Below, piece after piece: positions 35,411-44,059 of a DNA stretch of 64,000 nt. The DNA is from Bacteroidota bacterium (GTDB lineage: Bacteria; Bacteroidota; Bacteroidia; B-17B0; Aurantibacillaceae), in NCBI GenBank assembly GCA_013288015.1, contig JABDCR010000002.1, positions 1-64,000 of the forward strand, given 5' to 3'. The position numbers and the translations under genes were made by a program. How positions within the stretch are numbered: the stretch's first letter is position 1; every line of letters begins with the position of its first letter. The notes beneath the pieces were generated by a model. It had not been told where the DNA came from, made no database searches, and was given only the letters and a program-made list of their open reading frames with translations.

Positions 35411-36187
35411 TTAGTTTAATTTCTTTTTTGCTTTTTCGGTAGTTTGATGAAGCATATTTGCAATAAAATTAGGAGCAACTCGGCTCATTATTTTTAGCAC
35501 ATTGGATAAGCCCGGACGAATTTCTAATTTATCTTTTAAAATTCCTTTAATAGCAATGCTTACCATTTTGTCTACTTTCATGTTTTGATTGCTATCTACT
35601 ATTCCGGTAAACTCATCCATTAAAGGTGTTTCTGTCCCTGGAGGCGCCAATTCAAAAACTTTTATGCTAGTGTTTTTAAGCTGCAAGCGCAACGATTGAG
35701 AATAGGAGTGTACACCTGCTTTTGTAGCGCAATAAACAGGCGATATTGATAGAGGAACGAAAGCCAGGCCTGAAGACACGTTTACAATAGCCGCGTTTTT
35801 CATTGTTTTTAAATGAGGTAAAAATTGATGTGCCATTCTAATAGTACCAGACAGATTGGTATCAATCTCACGTGTAATATCTTCCAAACTCATACTCGTA
35901 TCCTGCAAATCCATGTTGCGCATGATGCCTGCATTATTGATAATGATATTAAGTTGGGGAAATTGTGATGTCACATTTTGATACAGTTTTTCAATATCTT
36001 TTGGATTACTTACATCACTTTGAAACGTATGTATTTGTGGGAATTGCCTTTTGGCTTGATCTAATTTAGTTAGGTCACGACCCGTTATAATAATGTTTGC
36101 GTTTTGCTGTATAAGTTGTTTTACAAACTCTAAACCAATTCCGCTTGTGCCTCCGGTAATTAAAACCGTACTGTTGTTTAAATTCAT
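35411..36187 (-). CDS. Short-chain dehydrogenase (DltE-like)
   Basis: A 258-residue SDR with TGGTSGIGLEFVKQLIQQ at the N-terminus, NNAGIMRNMDL, VNVSSGLAFVPLS and the active-site SPVYCATKAGVHSYSQSLR (Tyr and Lys). The C-terminal region (GILKDKLEIRPGLSNVLKI, PNFIANMLHQ) matches the DltE-like oxidoreductase subgroup rather than FabG. It is second in the operon, 10 bases after the NmrA-like gene. The reaction is unknown. Confidence 0.88.
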   Translation of the reverse strand: MNLNNSTVLITGGTSGIGLEFVKQLIQQNANIIITGRDLTKLDQAKRQFPQIHTFQSDVSNPKDIEKLYQNVTSQFPQLNIIINNAGIMRNMDLQDTSMSLEDITREIDTNLSGTIRMAHQFLPHLKTMKNAAIVNVSSGLAFVPLSISPVYCATKAGVHSYSQSLRLQLKNTSIKVFELAPPGTETPLMDEFTGIVDSNQNMKVDKMVSIAIKGILKDKLEIRPGLSNVLKIMSRVAPNFIANMLHQTTEKAKKKLN

Positions 36188-36197
36188 AATCGTTTAT

Positions 36198-37118
36198 TTA
36201 ATGATTAAAGTTACCTGAATTACTGGTATAAACAGCAGCAAATTCTTTTGCGAAATCTTTTACTTTTGTTTTGCTTAAAGCAGGTTGGTTTTTGTAATAA
36301 TCTGTATATAAAACACCTCCGCGCCTGGATGCATTCATTTCCATTAATCCTTTTGCAATTTTAGGGTTCATACCTACGGCTATCATTCCGTTTAATGCTT
36401 GTTCATCCGATACAATTACCCATTTCAAATTGGGTTTACCAATGGCTTCACCCAAAATAGCTGCTACTTCATTTGGCGAAACTTCATCGCTTGCTATGTA
36501 GCGAATAGTCCTTCCGTTAAAAGGCTTTTCTATCTCTTCGGCAATAACACTTGCAATATCTGTTGGAGAAACCCAAGGCTCCTTTTCATCCCCTCCATAA
36601 TTTTGTATAATTGTTCCTTGTGCTTTAATTGTTGGTATATAAGCAAACATATTATAATAAAAACCAACCGGGCGCATAAATTTAATAGAAACATCAGCAG
36701 ATAATTGCTTCAAAATATTTTCGACGTTATAATGAAAAGCAAGCATGCCGTTGCCTTTATCGGTATGGGCGCCAATACTGCTCAAATGAATTACTTTCTT
36801 TACACCCGATTGCTCAACTGCCTGCTTATAATTTTTGCCAATATTGGTGATGGCGGTTACATAATCAAGATTTTGGTTAAAGAAAAAACCTTCGCCAAGG
36901 GTTTCCATGGCATATACAATGTCTGCGCCAGCAAAAACCTTAGTAAGAAAACCCGCATCTTCTATTGTACCAATGGCTGCCTTTGCACCCAATGATTCTA
37001 TTTCCTTTTGTCTTTCGGCTTTACTGCTAATTATGGTTACGGTGTGTCCTTTATTAATTAATTCTATTGCCAGTGGTTTGCTGATGTGGCCTAATGAGCC
37101 TGTAAGTACGATTTTCAT
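36198..37118 (-). CDS. NmrA-like NAD(P)-binding protein (atypical SDR)
   Basis: A 306-residue atypical SDR with the N-terminal nucleotide site MKIVLTGSLGHISKPLAIEL and a second basic strand TIISSKAERQKEIE that favours NADP. VIHLSSIGAH follows, while no Tyr-x3-Lys active site is obvious, as in NmrA/HSCARG and QOR2-type members. The C-terminal half (YIASDEVSPNEVAAILGEAI) is the usual small substrate domain. First gene of the SDR-AraC operon. It could be a redox sensor or a quinone reductase; context cannot separate these. Confidence 0.82.
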   Translation of the reverse strand: MKIVLTGSLGHISKPLAIELINKGHTVTIISSKAERQKEIESLGAKAAIGTIEDAGFLTKVFAGADIVYAMETLGEGFFFNQNLDYVTAITNIGKNYKQAVEQSGVKKVIHLSSIGAHTDKGNGMLAFHYNVENILKQLSADVSIKFMRPVGFYYNMFAYIPTIKAQGTIIQNYGGDEKEPWVSPTDIASVIAEEIEKPFNGRTIRYIASDEVSPNEVAAILGEAIGKPNLKWVIVSDEQALNGMIAVGMNPKIAKGLMEMNASRRGGVLYTDYYKNQPALSKTKVKDFAKEFAAVYTSNSGNFNH

Positions 37119-37178
37119 TTGTTTAGTTTTTTATTGATGCAAAGGTGCATGGCAAATCAAAAACCTACGTAGCCAAAT

Positions 37179-37583
37179 CTACTTTTGTTGTAGTCGATTC
37201 TTTTTTCTTCCCCAAGCAATAAATAAGGCTAAAGCCACAATAAGTATATTAAACCCTATTACCGAAGCTTCTCCTCTTGACACATGAAAAACAATAGCAC
37301 ACAACATAAGTAAAATTATTCCTATGGCTGCCCATACAGTTAACTGAGGTTTAATATTAAGTAAGGCAGGCAATATCAAACCTATAGCGCCCAACAAATC
37401 AATTAGACCCAGAAGCCTAACCACAATAGCAGGTAGTTGTCCTGTCCAGGGCATCATGGCTGAAATTTTTTCGATGGGCATGAATTTCATAACTGTACCC
37501 ATCAACATTAATACTGATAATATGATCTGTGCTACCCAAAGAGAAATGTTTTTGACTTTTGAAGATTTTTGTTGGCTTGTCAT
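37179..37583 (-). CDS. DoxX family membrane protein
   Basis: A 134-residue protein with four membrane segments (ISLWVAQIILSVLMLMGTVM, VVRLLGLIDLLGAIGLILPA, TVWAAIGIILLMLCAIVFHV, IGFNILIVALALFIAWG). The start at 37583 is preferred, since the frame upstream covers the -7 element at 37597-37604. The DoxX family includes a thiosulfate:quinone oxidoreductase subunit, but most small members are uncharacterised. It is transcribed divergently from an HxlR gene across a perfect palindrome, and may be cotranscribed with the NmrA-like gene 60 bases downstream. Confidence 0.8.
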   Translation of the reverse strand: MTSQQKSSKVKNISLWVAQIILSVLMLMGTVMKFMPIEKISAMMPWTGQLPAIVVRLLGLIDLLGAIGLILPALLNIKPQLTVWAAIGIILLMLCAIVFHVSRGEASVIGFNILIVALALFIAWGRKKNRLQQK

Positions 37584-37596
37584 AATTGTTTTTTTA

Positions 37597-37604
37597 CAAA
37601 AATA
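37597..37604 (-). promoter_or_regulatory. -7 promoter element of the DoxX gene
   Basis: TATTTTTG on the minus strand matches TAnnTTTG and lies 14-21 bases upstream of the chosen ATG. The palindrome at 37631-37666 covers the upstream promoter half. Confidence 0.55.
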
Positions 37605-37630
37605 CTTACCTTTACTATACAATTGATAGC

Positions 37631-37666
37631 ACTTCCATTTTGGATAGCACTATCCAAAATGGAAGT
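37631..37666. promoter_or_regulatory. Perfect 16-bp palindrome between divergent doxX and hxlR genes
   Basis: ACTTCCATTTTGGATA (37631-37646) and its exact reverse complement (37651-37666) are separated by GCAC. It lies over the upstream region of the DoxX promoter and ends 18 bases before the HxlR start. HxlR proteins are dimeric winged-helix regulators that bind such sites, so this is the likely operator for both directions. Confidence 0.75.
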
Positions 37667-37683
37667 AACGTAAAAGAATTAAT

Positions 37684-38022
37684 ATGCTAACAAGTGAGGA
37701 CTGCCCGAAAAATGTGCTTGCTATTAAGGATTCTTTAGAAGCTTTGGAAGGAAGATGGAAACTTTTAATCATCCTTTCGCTTTCAATAGGCAAAAAAAGA
37801 TTTAAGCAAATATCTAAAGAGATACACAGCATCACAGACAAAACCTTATCAAAAGAATTAAAACACCTTGAGGTAAACAAGTTAATTAAAAGGGAGGTTC
37901 ATAATACCTTTCCACCAACTGTTGAATATTCTATTACCAAACATGGAAAGTCACTTCAAAAATTACTTGATGAATTACACCGCTGGGGATTAAAACACAG
38001 AAAAGAAGTTATTGGCAAATAA
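37684..38022 (+). CDS. HxlR family transcriptional regulator
   Basis: A 112-residue winged-helix regulator. It contains the typical order: an N-terminal Cys (EDCP, C6), LEGRWKLLIILSL, FKQISKEIHSITDKTLSKEL as the recognition helix region, and the wing IKREVHNTFPPTVEYSIT. HxlR proteins often sense aldehydes, quinones or oxidants through this cysteine. It is transcribed away from DoxX and the SDR operon across the palindrome at 37631-37666, the standard layout for control of a detoxification operon. Confidence 0.9.
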   Translation: MLTSEDCPKNVLAIKDSLEALEGRWKLLIILSLSIGKKRFKQISKEIHSITDKTLSKELKHLEVNKLIKREVHNTFPPTVEYSITKHGKSLQKLLDELHRWGLKHRKEVIGK

Positions 38023-38024
38023 TA

Positions 38025-38056
38025 TACTTACAAAGTCCAGAGTTATTTTGTAAGTA
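38025..38056 (+). terminator. Hairpin downstream of hxlR
   Basis: A perfect 10-bp stem (TACTTACAAA and TTTGTAAGTA) with a 12-base loop, beginning 2 bases after the HxlR stop. There is no T-run, so it may stabilise the 3' end rather than terminate alone. Confidence 0.45.
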
Positions 38057-38112
38057 AGTCCAAATAAAAGGGAATTAATCAAGGCTTGTCCTAAACCCGA
38101 CACTGAAAAGCA

Positions 38113-38147
38113 AAAAGCCACAGATACACAAGTTATCTATGGCTTTT
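38113..38147. terminator. Bidirectional terminator between convergent genes
   Basis: A 14-bp stem with one C-A mismatch (38113-38126 and 38134-38147) and a 7-base loop, bounded by A-run and T-run so that it works in both directions. It lies between the HxlR gene and the convergent SDR gene. Confidence 0.8.
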
Positions 38148-38254
38148 AGTATTAAGAAGCGGTTATTGCTGCTTTATTTTAGTGCGTAGTTAATAAAACC
38201 AGTGTCAACTAATAATTCTGTCCCATCGTCTTTCATTTTTTTGAATTTATAAAT

Positions 38255-39013
38255 TTAAAACCCATACATACCACCCGAAACGGAAATTTGCTCTCCTGTA
38301 ATCCAAGCTGCATCATCTGAGGCAAGAAATACAACGGCTTTCGCAATATCTTCCGGTTGACCTCTACGACCAAGCGGTGTATGGGCAACAAACATTTTTT
38401 CGGCATCACTACCGGTAGTTACGCCAGCACTACTTGCACCTTCTGTTTCTGTAGCGCCCGGCAAAATGGAATTGACACGAATGTTTTTCGCACCCAGTTC
38501 TTTCGACAAAGAAATCGTTATGGCATCTATTGCCGCTTTAGTTGCTGAATATAACGAGACTCCAGCCATTGGCATTTTACTTGCACCTGAACTGATGTTT
38601 ATGATATTACCGCCCTTATCTCCAAACAGTTTTAAAGATGCCTGGATAGTAAGTATTGGACCCAAAACATTAACATTGAAATGCTGATGAAAAGTTTCTA
38701 CCGATGCCTGTTCAATAGGTAAGTATTGCTGATGGACCGCATTGTTTACTAAAATATCCAAGGTGCCGAAAGCTTTCTTTGTTTCTTCGAACAGTCGGAT
38801 TACATCGCCTTCTTTTGATACATCGGCCTGCACCGCAATGGCTTTGCCTCCATTGTCTATTATAGCTTTCACTACTTTATCTGCTCCTTCTTTACTTGAA
38901 GCATAATTTACAACAACCTTTGCACCTTCTTTGGCAAAGTGTTTTGCGATAGATGCACCTATTCCTTTTGATGCACCTGTAACGATTGCTACTTTGTTTT
39001 TTAATTTATTCAT
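38255..39013 (-). CDS. Short-chain dehydrogenase/reductase
   Basis: A 252-residue classical SDR: TGASKGIGASIAKHFAKEGA (cofactor site), LVNNAVHQQYL, INISSGASKM and the active-site VSLYSATKAAIDAITISL, with the ending WITGEQISVSGG. It resembles glucose-1-dehydrogenase/FabG-like SDRs. It is the last gene of a three-gene minus-strand operon (SDR-DinB-SDR) divergent from an HxlR regulator at 40.4 kb. The substrate is unknown. Confidence 0.9.
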   Translation of the reverse strand: MNKLKNKVAIVTGASKGIGASIAKHFAKEGAKVVVNYASSKEGADKVVKAIIDNGGKAIAVQADVSKEGDVIRLFEETKKAFGTLDILVNNAVHQQYLPIEQASVETFHQHFNVNVLGPILTIQASLKLFGDKGGNIINISSGASKMPMAGVSLYSATKAAIDAITISLSKELGAKNIRVNSILPGATETEGASSAGVTTGSDAEKMFVAHTPLGRRGQPEDIAKAVVFLASDDAAWITGEQISVSGGMYGF

Positions 39014-39017
39014 TTTT

Positions 39018-39476
39018 CTATTTTTTTATTTTATTAAGTTGATTCAATAGCTGATTAATTTTAGTAATATGACCTGTTTCATGTTTTGTTAAAAATTCTA
39101 ATGTTTCAATAAAATCTTTACTCCCAAATGCACGAAAATTGTTAAACATCCCTTTGTCGTAATCATTTTTTAAATAGTCTGCTGTAGGCAGCAACAATTC
39201 TTTTATTTCCTTAAATTCTTTACCTATATCGGTAGCGTTTGGATGAGAGCCCGACATATAATGTTGAATGTAGTATTGTTTAACATGGGGAGTATGCCCT
39301 TTGACTACATAAAAGTGATGTTGTGGTATTACCAAGATGTGTCCAAGATTCCAAAGAATATTGTTATTGCTTCCTTCAGGTATAAAACTTAGTTCATCGT
39401 TACTCAATTTTTCTAATTGCAATAGCAAGTTTGACCTTTGATTTTTTAAAAATTCAATTTGTTTTGTGATGTCCAT
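39018..39476 (-). CDS. DinB-like four-helix-bundle protein
   Basis: A 152-residue DinB/YfiT-type protein. The metal-binding histidines are visible in WNLGHILVIPQHH (about residues 42-54) and KHETGHITKINQLL (near the C-terminus), the usual three-His pattern. Family members are often metal-dependent thiol transferases (bacillithiol or similar) or of unknown function. It lies 4 bases upstream of one SDR and 28 bases downstream of another. A thiol-dependent detoxification step would fit this context but is only inferred. Confidence 0.82.
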   Translation of the reverse strand: MDITKQIEFLKNQRSNLLLQLEKLSNDELSFIPEGSNNNILWNLGHILVIPQHHFYVVKGHTPHVKQYYIQHYMSGSHPNATDIGKEFKEIKELLLPTADYLKNDYDKGMFNNFRAFGSKDFIETLEFLTKHETGHITKINQLLNQLNKIKK

Positions 39477-39504
39477 TTTATGTAAATTGATTTAGGATTA
39501 TTAG

Positions 39505-40257
39505 TTACTTGGCTAAATAGGTCATACCACCATCAACAAGGAGTTCTGCACCAAGCATAAAAGATGAATCATCAGAAGCCAGGAAAACTGCTGTTTTACC
39601 AATGTCAGATGGTTGTCCAATTCTGCCTATCGGCATTTCACTTGCAAAGTGTTTTTTTACACCTTCAATTTGTTCTGCGGGAACAAACTTTTCAAATGCC
39701 GGTGTATCTGTTGTGCCTGGTGTAATTACATTTACTCTGATTTTTCTGCCTAAAAGGTCGCTTGAAAACCCTTTTGCAAAAAAGATTACAGCCGCTTTTG
39801 CAGCACCATAAAGCGTAAAATTAGGGTATGCCCTATGGGCTGCATTTGACCCGATCAAAATAATAGAGCCACCATCATTCATATAAGGTAGTGCCTTATG
39901 AACAGTGAAGTAAACGCTTTTCAGGTTTAAATCCATTGTCTTGTCATAGTCGGCCTCGCCAAGAGTTGTCACAGTTCCTACAGCTCCACCACCTGCGTTG
40001 GCTACAATCACATCTATTTTACCAAATTTTTCAGATGTTTCTTTAAACACTCTTTCCAGATCGGTAAGGTTGGTTACATCGGCATTTATGGCTATAAAAT
40101 TATCTCCTAGCTGAGCCAATGATTTATTCAGAGTTTCCTGATTTCGGCCGACAATAACTCCTTTAGCACCTTCATTTTTAAATTCTTGGGCAATACCAAA
40201 CCCAATGCCACTATTACCACCTGTGATAACGGCTACTTTATTCTTTAATTTATTCAT
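39505..40257 (-). CDS. Short-chain dehydrogenase/reductase
   Basis: A 250-residue SDR and the first gene of its operon. Cofactor site TGGNSGIGFGIAQEFKNEGA; VANAGGGAVG replaces the usual NNAG; ILIGSNAAHRAYP and the active-site FTLYGAAKAAVIFFAKGF carry the catalytic Ser, Tyr and Lys; the end is LGAELLVDGGM. It is divergent from the HxlR gene at 40367 across an intergenic region with a GTTACC/GGTAAC operator. Confidence 0.9.
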   Translation of the reverse strand: MNKLKNKVAVITGGNSGIGFGIAQEFKNEGAKGVIVGRNQETLNKSLAQLGDNFIAINADVTNLTDLERVFKETSEKFGKIDVIVANAGGGAVGTVTTLGEADYDKTMDLNLKSVYFTVHKALPYMNDGGSIILIGSNAAHRAYPNFTLYGAAKAAVIFFAKGFSSDLLGRKIRVNVITPGTTDTPAFEKFVPAEQIEGVKKHFASEMPIGRIGQPSDIGKTAVFLASDDSSFMLGAELLVDGGMTYLAK

Positions 40258-40333
40258 TTTTTAATTTATTTTTAAATTGTTTCACAAAGAAACTATTAAT
40301 AGTTTATATTTGTAACCATTACAGTGTATTCTG

Positions 40334-40349
40334 GTTACCATAAGGTAAC
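40334..40349. promoter_or_regulatory. Inverted repeat GTTACC-N4-GGTAAC upstream of hxlR
   Basis: A perfect 6-bp inverted repeat around ATAA, 17 bases before the HxlR start. A further GTAACC half-site lies at about 40311-40316. It is placed to control the HxlR gene and the divergent SDR operon. Confidence 0.5.
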
Positions 40350-40366
40350 TACCAAATTTTAAAAAC

Positions 40367-40717
40367 ATGAGAGACGAGAAATTTTGCGCATCGAATTGCT
40401 CATTTACAAGAGCTATTGGTACAATTGGCAACAAATGGAAACCAATAATTATAAATGTAATTAGTACCAGAACCATACGCTTTGGGCAGTTAGATGCCAT
40501 TATACCGCACATAACACGCAAGGTGTTAACCGAGCAACTTAAAGAATTGGAAGAAGACGGGATATTAGAAAGGATGGCTTATAAAGAATTACCACCAAGA
40601 GTAGAATATAAGCTGTCTGAAAAAGGCTTAGCTTTTTTGCCAATCTTAGAAAGCATTAAAGAATGGAATTGTAAATATGAAGTAGTTCCAATACCTGAAG
40701 AGACTGATTACAAATAG
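40367..40717 (+). CDS. HxlR family transcriptional regulator
   Basis: A 116-residue winged-helix regulator with two N-terminal cysteines (FCASNC), GNKWKPIIINVI, FGQLDAIIPHITRKVLTEQL and the wing MAYKELPPRVEYKLSEKG. It is the second HxlR in the region and again is divergent from an SDR operon. It differs clearly in sequence from the HxlR at 37684, so the two are not a recent duplication. Confidence 0.9.
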   Translation: MRDEKFCASNCSFTRAIGTIGNKWKPIIINVISTRTIRFGQLDAIIPHITRKVLTEQLKELEEDGILERMAYKELPPRVEYKLSEKGLAFLPILESIKEWNCKYEVVPIPEETDYK

Positions 40718-40863
40718 AGTGAATTACCCAAGACGCTATATAATCGAAACTTGACATCGAATCACAAATTCAAAATTCCACTCTTTGATTAAAAGAGTTC
40801 CACCTGTTTTTTACTCACCTTCACCGCCCCCTAAATATATTTTACCTAATTATCAAAAATAAT

Positions 40864-40895
40864 TTTGGTTTGCAACACAAACCAAATTACATTTG
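40864..40895 (+). promoter_or_regulatory. Promoter with 9-bp inverted repeat upstream of the TonB operon
   Basis: TTTGGTTTG (40864-40872) and CAAACCAAA (40878-40886) form a perfect inverted repeat with a 5-base spacer. TACATTTG at 40888-40895 follows immediately and fits TAnnTTTG. The palindrome covers the -33 position, so a repressor could block the promoter of the five-gene operon starting at 40923; the winged-helix gene at 41505 is the natural candidate. Confidence 0.65.
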
Positions 40896-40922
40896 CGAAG
40901 TAAACTTCAAAAAGTCTAAAAC

Positions 40923-41495
40923 ATGGAACAAGAACAAACCTTAAACCCAAAAGAAAGCTTGGCCCTTATTACGGATGTAATAAATAAAACCAAAGAGAAC
41001 ATTAACCATTATAGTTTTGTCTTTTTGTTATGGGGTTGGTTCCTTGCTATAGCCAGTATTATTAGGTTTTTGTTAACCTACTTCACCGATTTTAAGTATC
41101 CTTTTCTGCCATTTCCTATTTTAAGTGTGATGGCCGTAATTATTTCCATTATATTTTATACAAGAACAAAAAGCACCAATACTGAAACCTATTTAAGTTT
41201 TTTTCTTAAAAGGTTATGGCTTGGAATAATGTTAGGGTCTATTTTGTTAGTATTTGCCAGTGTCGTTCAAAAAATGCAACCTTCTACTTTCACTCTTATA
41301 CTTGGTGGTATAGGAACCTTAGTTACCGGTCAAGTTCTTAAATTTAAACCTTTACAAATTGGCGGCATTATTCTTCTAATTTCATCCGTAATTTGTTGTT
41401 TTATTATTGACGATTATAAGTTTTTAATGGTGGGTCTTGCTATTATTCCTGGATATTTAATTCCGGGCTATATGCTCAAGAATGTAAAAGTGTAA
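40923..41495 (+). CDS. Polytopic membrane protein, unknown function
   Basis: A 190-residue protein with about six membrane segments: FVFLLWGWFLAIASIIRFLL, PILSVMAVIISIIFY, WLGIMLGSILLVFASVV, FTLILGGIGTLVTGQVL, IGGIILLISSVICCFII and LMVGLAIIPGYLIPGYM. No transporter or enzyme motif is seen. Proteins of this kind often precede a small winged-helix regulator in Bacteroidota, and here that gene starts 9 bases later. It is the first gene of an operon with a TonB receptor. Confidence 0.7.
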   Translation: MEQEQTLNPKESLALITDVINKTKENINHYSFVFLLWGWFLAIASIIRFLLTYFTDFKYPFLPFPILSVMAVIISIIFYTRTKSTNTETYLSFFLKRLWLGIMLGSILLVFASVVQKMQPSTFTLILGGIGTLVTGQVLKFKPLQIGGIILLISSVICCFIIDDYKFLMVGLAIIPGYLIPGYMLKNVKV

Positions 41496-41504
41496 CTTTG
41501 ACTG

Positions 41505-41792
41505 ATGGAATTTCAAGAATTAGATCCTGTATTAAATACACCTGTGCGGTTGGCTGTGGTTTCTGTGCTTATTAAAGTAAAGCAAGCTGATTTTAATTAC
41601 CTGATGGAGGTAACAAAAACCACCCAGGGGAATTTAAGTCACCAATTAAAAAAGTTGAACGAAGCAAATTATATAGAAATTGAAAAAACATTTAAAGGAA
41701 GCTACCCGCAAACTAATTGCAAGCTTACGGCAAAAGGAAAAAAAGCATTTGAAAAATACGTTGAAGAAATAAAAAAATATCTACACCTATGA
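41505..41792 (+). CDS. Small winged-helix transcriptional regulator
   Basis: A 95-residue single-domain winged-helix protein. The core NTPVRLAVVSVLIKVKQADF, LMEVTKTTQGNLSHQLKKL (recognition helix) and the wing YIEIEKTFKGSYPQTNCKLT match the MarR/PadR-like HTH_34 group. No sensor domain exists, so it may rely on the preceding membrane protein or on a ligand at the dimer face. Its stop overlaps the TonB receptor start (ATGA), so the two are coupled. It probably autoregulates through the 40864-40886 palindrome. Confidence 0.8.
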   Translation: MEFQELDPVLNTPVRLAVVSVLIKVKQADFNYLMEVTKTTQGNLSHQLKKLNEANYIEIEKTFKGSYPQTNCKLTAKGKKAFEKYVEEIKKYLHL

Positions 41793-44041
41793 GAAACATA
41801 TATTTTTTATCCATTTGGTTTGCAATGCAAACTACATTAATGAAAAGAAGTAAAAAAATTCATCGCAGATTGCCGTTACTGGTAATTTGCCTAAGCATTT
41901 GTTTTAACTCATATGCGCAAAGCATACTAAAAGGCAAGGTAACCGATAAAAAAGGAGTGCCCATTGCCTTTGCTAATGTGTTTTTAAAAAACAGCATGGA
42001 TGGAACAACAACCGATACACTTGGGGCTTTTAGTTTTACCACACAGGCAAAAGATAGTCAGGTGGTGGTGGTATCATTTGTTGGGTATACCGAACTTTTA
42101 CAACCTATAATAATTAAGGATACGTTATATAATTTAAATTTTAAATTAAAAGAAGCCGGTACCACGCTAAATGAAATTGTAATTAATGCCGGTACGATGG
42201 ATGCTACCAATGAAAGAGCCATAGCTGTTTTGCGTCCTTTAGATATCGTTACTACAGCAGGTGCTATGAGCATGGGCATAGCAGGAGCTATACAAACGCT
42301 GCCCGGTGTGCAAAGAAACGGTGGCGACCAAACTGGTTTGTTTGTACGAGGTGGGGACGCTTCGGAGACATCTTTTATAATTGACGGACTTACGGTACAA
42401 AATGCTTTTATGAGTGGTCCCCCGGGTGTTGGTCAGCGTAGCCGTTTTAATCCATTTCAATTTAAGGGCACCTCCTTTAGTACGGGTGGTTATAGCGTAC
42501 GTTATGGGCAAGCTCTATCATCTGTTATTGATTTGCAAACAAACGATTTACCCGAAAAAACTACGTTTAGTGCAGGCTTAAATTTTTCGGGTGTAAATGC
42601 TTCGGGCTCTAAACTCATTGGAAATAATAGTGCTATTGAATATACAGGCTACTATTTAAATTTTAGTCCTTATTACGGCACGGCAAAAACCAATTACAAT
42701 TTTGTTCAGGTTCCGCAGGGAGAGGGTTTTTCAACCCGCTTTGTATCTAAACTGTCTGATAAAGACTATTTTAAAATGAGTTTAACATATGGTGTTACTC
42801 AATCAGGTATAGAAATTCCTGATCCGAATAACTATCAAAACCTAGTTAGGTTTAATGTGCAAAATGAAAACACCTTATTCAACACATCCCACTCGCATTT
42901 TATCAGCGATAAATTAAAATCCTTTACGGCATTTTCATTCAGCAATAATACAGATGAAAACCAGTGGGCCAACTACAAACAACACAATAACGATGACCGC
43001 ATAGAGGGCAGAACGGAATTAAAATACTATGCATCAAACAAACTAAGTTTGTTAGGAGGCATAGAAGTTCAGAAATACTCCTACACTCAAAATTTTGACT
43101 CGACTTTAAAAACATTTGATGAAGTCTTATCAGCCGCTTATATAGAAGGCGAGTATAAACCCGCCAGTTGGTTTGCCATAAAACCCGGTGTTAGAACAGA
43201 ATATAGTCAGATTTTAGGAAAGGGAAATGTTTCTCCCCGACTTTCGCTTGCGGTTAAAACAGGTAGAAATACACAAGTATCGATGGCATCGGGTGTGTTT
43301 TACCAAACCCCACAAACCATGTATTTGCTTTTTGGTTATCGTCCCGATTTTCAGCAAGCCATACATTACATGGCAAATTACCAATGGTCAAAAAGCGACC
43401 GTACTTTTCGGGTAGAGGCTTATTATAAAAGTTACTCGCAGTTAGTACAGGAGCATTATGGGGCTAATTCATTTTACACACCTAACCCATATCGGTTTTA
43501 TTTTAATCCCTTGCCGCAAAGCGTTAATAATTCGGGCAGCGGTTATGCGCAAGGTATAGATGTATTTTGGCGTGATAAGGCACTCTTTAAAAATTTTGAT
43601 TACTGGATTTCGTATAGCTATGTTGATACTAAGCGACTTTACCAAAACTACATAGCAAGTGCCACACCTGATTATGTATCGAACCATAACTTAAATATAG
43701 TTGCCAAATACATGATTGAAAAAATTAAAACAAACATATCGGCTACGTATAGTTATGCCAGCGGTCGCCCCTACTATAACCCCGCCGCTACTGATTTTTT
43801 TAGTAACAAAGCTCCCGACTACAATAACCTCGCGCTTACTATTAGTTATGTTACAACAGTTAAAAAACTGTTTACGGTATTTTATTTTGCCATGGATAAT
43901 GTAACCAATAATAAAAATGTGCTGGGTTACAGATACTCATTTAACGGGCAATATAAATCGCCTATACTCCCACCCTTATACCGTACATTTTTTATTGGGG
44001 TAAATATATCATTGAGTCCGTTTAAAAAAGATGAATTATAA
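41789..44041 (+). CDS. TonB-dependent receptor with carboxypeptidase-like domain
   Basis: A 750-residue outer-membrane receptor. The start overlaps the previous gene; a signal peptide is seen at about residues 20-45 (LPLLVICLSICFNSYAQ), and a later ATG at 41840 is possible. Next comes a carboxypeptidase-regulatory-like domain (LKGKVTDKKGVPIAFANVFL), the plug (GAIQTLPGVQRNGGDQTGLF, then VRGGDASETSFIIDGL), and a 22-stranded barrel. The substrate is unknown; the absence of a SusD partner argues against a classical glycan system. Cotranscribed with a TPR-like protein and a small membrane protein. Confidence 0.88.
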   Translation: MRNIYFLSIWFAMQTTLMKRSKKIHRRLPLLVICLSICFNSYAQSILKGKVTDKKGVPIAFANVFLKNSMDGTTTDTLGAFSFTTQAKDSQVVVVSFVGYTELLQPIIIKDTLYNLNFKLKEAGTTLNEIVINAGTMDATNERAIAVLRPLDIVTTAGAMSMGIAGAIQTLPGVQRNGGDQTGLFVRGGDASETSFIIDGLTVQNAFMSGPPGVGQRSRFNPFQFKGTSFSTGGYSVRYGQALSSVIDLQTNDLPEKTTFSAGLNFSGVNASGSKLIGNNSAIEYTGYYLNFSPYYGTAKTNYNFVQVPQGEGFSTRFVSKLSDKDYFKMSLTYGVTQSGIEIPDPNNYQNLVRFNVQNENTLFNTSHSHFISDKLKSFTAFSFSNNTDENQWANYKQHNNDDRIEGRTELKYYASNKLSLLGGIEVQKYSYTQNFDSTLKTFDEVLSAAYIEGEYKPASWFAIKPGVRTEYSQILGKGNVSPRLSLAVKTGRNTQVSMASGVFYQTPQTMYLLFGYRPDFQQAIHYMANYQWSKSDRTFRVEAYYKSYSQLVQEHYGANSFYTPNPYRFYFNPLPQSVNNSGSGYAQGIDVFWRDKALFKNFDYWISYSYVDTKRLYQNYIASATPDYVSNHNLNIVAKYMIEKIKTNISATYSYASGRPYYNPAATDFFSNKAPDYNNLALTISYVTTVKKLFTVFYFAMDNVTNNKNVLGYRYSFNGQYKSPILPPLYRTFFIGVNISLSPFKKDEL

Positions 44042-44059
44042 ATCAATAACTAAAAACAA

